From Ridgeia piscesae (Eukaryota; Annelida; Polychaeta; Sabellida; Siboglinidae), in NCBI GenBank assembly GCA_025642075.2, contig JAODUO010000052.1, positions 792,001 through 856,000 on the forward strand: a stretch of 64,000 bases of DNA. The letters run 5' to 3'. The position numbers and the translations under genes are program-made. Position 1 is the stretch's first letter. Each line of letters starts with the position of its first letter. Shown one piece after another: positions 62,775-64,000 of this stretch. The notes beneath the pieces are model-generated. The model was not told the DNA's origin. It worked only from the letters and a program-made list of their open reading frames with translations, and searched no databases.

Positions 62775-63000
62775 TATATTTAGAAGTTTCCATTTCTACA
62801 TATGGCATGCTTTTAATATATTTAGAAGTTGATACTGCCACATACATCATGTTGCTACTAAACATGTAAGTTGGTATTTATGCAAATGACAGTTTTAGTA
62901 TAGTTAGATTTGTACAGACATTATGTTGTTAATTAATATATTTAGAAGTTACCACTTGTAGAGATGTTACATTGTGACTATATTTAGAACTGTTGACACA
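62775..63000. repeat. Degenerate repeat of about 55-60 bp (ATATTTAGAAGTTNATACT...)
   Basis: TATATTTAGAAGTT occurs at about 62776, 62817 and 62938, with decayed ones between, each followed by an ACAT(A)CAT-GTTG segment. About four to five copies. Confidence 0.8.
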
Positions 63001-64000
63001 ATATTTTGTAAACCGATTTATTTTCAGTTTGGCTCTTTACGCTTGTGTAACTGTAGATTATATAAGTCAGTAAACGTTCTTATGGATCGAATATGTGGAG
63101 AGATGGCATGGTGGTGGGTTACTGATGACAATAATGGTGATTATTGACCTGTGGCTAATTTAAGGTCAATGTAATGTAAGCGAATGTGTCCTGCTAGACA
63201 ACTAGTGTTTTTGTGAGTGTTTTGGAGAATGACCAGCTGATCTTCTGAATTAACTTCTTATAAATAAACATTATTTCATAAATGGAGATTTCAGCAGGTG
63301 AGCTATGAGTTCAACAATCTGTCTATCGCAGCAAATAAAAACCCTTTAGTTCCTACTTCCGAGAAATCTACGCCTGTCTGTCACCGATACCACTGGGGAC
63401 AGGAAATCGGGAAGTAAATAAGGGATCATGGGTTTAGGGTGGCAAGGTGACGGGCACAACAGAAGTGGGGTAGGGAAGGGTGTGTTAATCTAGAAGTGCA
63501 TATCCCAGCTGACTGCCAGATAAGCGCTTGGGTTTGGCTAGCTCACCTTATCTCCCCTTGGAAGCTGCCCTTCGTGCACACCTGATACGAAGGACTTCCC
63601 TACTGGGGTGAAGAAGTGCTAATGTCACATTCACCCCAACCCTTGTCTCCAACCCTAGGTGGTCTCATAGGTGGCAGCACCTGCTGAAGGGCAATGAAGC
63701 TGTGATTGACTTGGAGAGGTTTGATGCTGAGCAAATATATCAGTGGGTAACATATGATTATAGTCAATGCTGATTTTATCCTACTATTGTCAAACCCTGG
63801 CTGACAAATGCCCCATTAGCATGTCTGAGACGTATGAAGTATCTGTCACTGTCTATCCCTCTTCACCTGTAATTCAGGTGACAGTTGTAAATGTTTGAAG
63901 AAGACAAAGCAGAGATAAGAGTAGACATCTGTCTATGCTAGGCAACACATCTGCCCAAGCCAGTGGGCATTTCAAGATCGGTGCTGACATCTGTTGGCAG
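63001..64000. other. Unique intron sequence to the window edge, no gene recognised
   Basis: Single-copy. No kinase exon identified, so the intron after 59500 is longer than 4.4 kb. Confidence 0.6.

Noticed and set aside
63640..63720. CAACCCTAGGTGGTCTCATA as an acceptor and exon near the right edge
   Set aside because: The reading frames after it hit stops quickly or do not match kinase sequence.

Overview
The window is animal nuclear DNA and lies almost entirely inside one gene. Two plus-strand exons of a serine/threonine kinase can be read with confidence: 4315-4481 (hinge to just before the catalytic loop) and 59442-59500 (catalytic loop). The first ends in CAC-AG before GTGAGT; the second opens with A after TTGCAG. 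Joined, AG+A makes the Arg of HRD, giving the active-site string VVHRDLKMEN. Nothing between them fits this frame better, so the 54,960 bp from 4482 to 59441 appear to be one giant intron. The best family match I can name without a search is HUNK-like (CAMK/SNF1-related group). The N-lobe exons lie left of position 1, and the exon starting with the rest of the DFG motif lies right of position 64000.

The organism is most likely an invertebrate, perhaps a mollusc or other lophotrochozoan. This rests on long introns, very dense mini- and microsatellites, and two diverged copies of a tRNA-derived SINE. No searchable species marker is present, so the guess is weak.

Layout: 1-1797 is a 62-bp dimeric tandem repeat. 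2778-4314 is an indel-free 50-bp array running directly into the kinase exon; each unit copies the 3' splice site and the first codons of that exon. The intron then holds arrays of 130 bp (6785-7560), 34 and 17 bp (8455-9345), about 1 kb of CT/CA/CACT/TA microsatellite (9359-10373), 27 bp (12565-13780), 27 then 25 bp (17165-20738), 25 bp (22064-22786), 23 bp (26040-26645 and 26990-27600), 30 bp with an inverted partner (32776-33455), 22 bp (33935-34262), 21 bp (34785-36978), 27 bp (40132-42575), 16 bp (51442-52060), 46 bp (61370-61866) and many shorter ones. AT runs occur near 24.1, 32.3, 43.7, 57.5 and 58.2 kb; the one at 43.8 kb holds a perfect 94-bp palindrome.

Between the arrays are ordinary unique intron stretches without recognisable genes. 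One minus-strand segment, 44434-44640, reads like a 69-codon phase-0 exon and is kept as a candidate only. Most long open frames here are by-products of arrays whose period is a multiple of 3 and are not genes. The observation most worth following is the exon-derived 50-bp array, which places 29 extra acceptor-like sites in front of a kinase exon.
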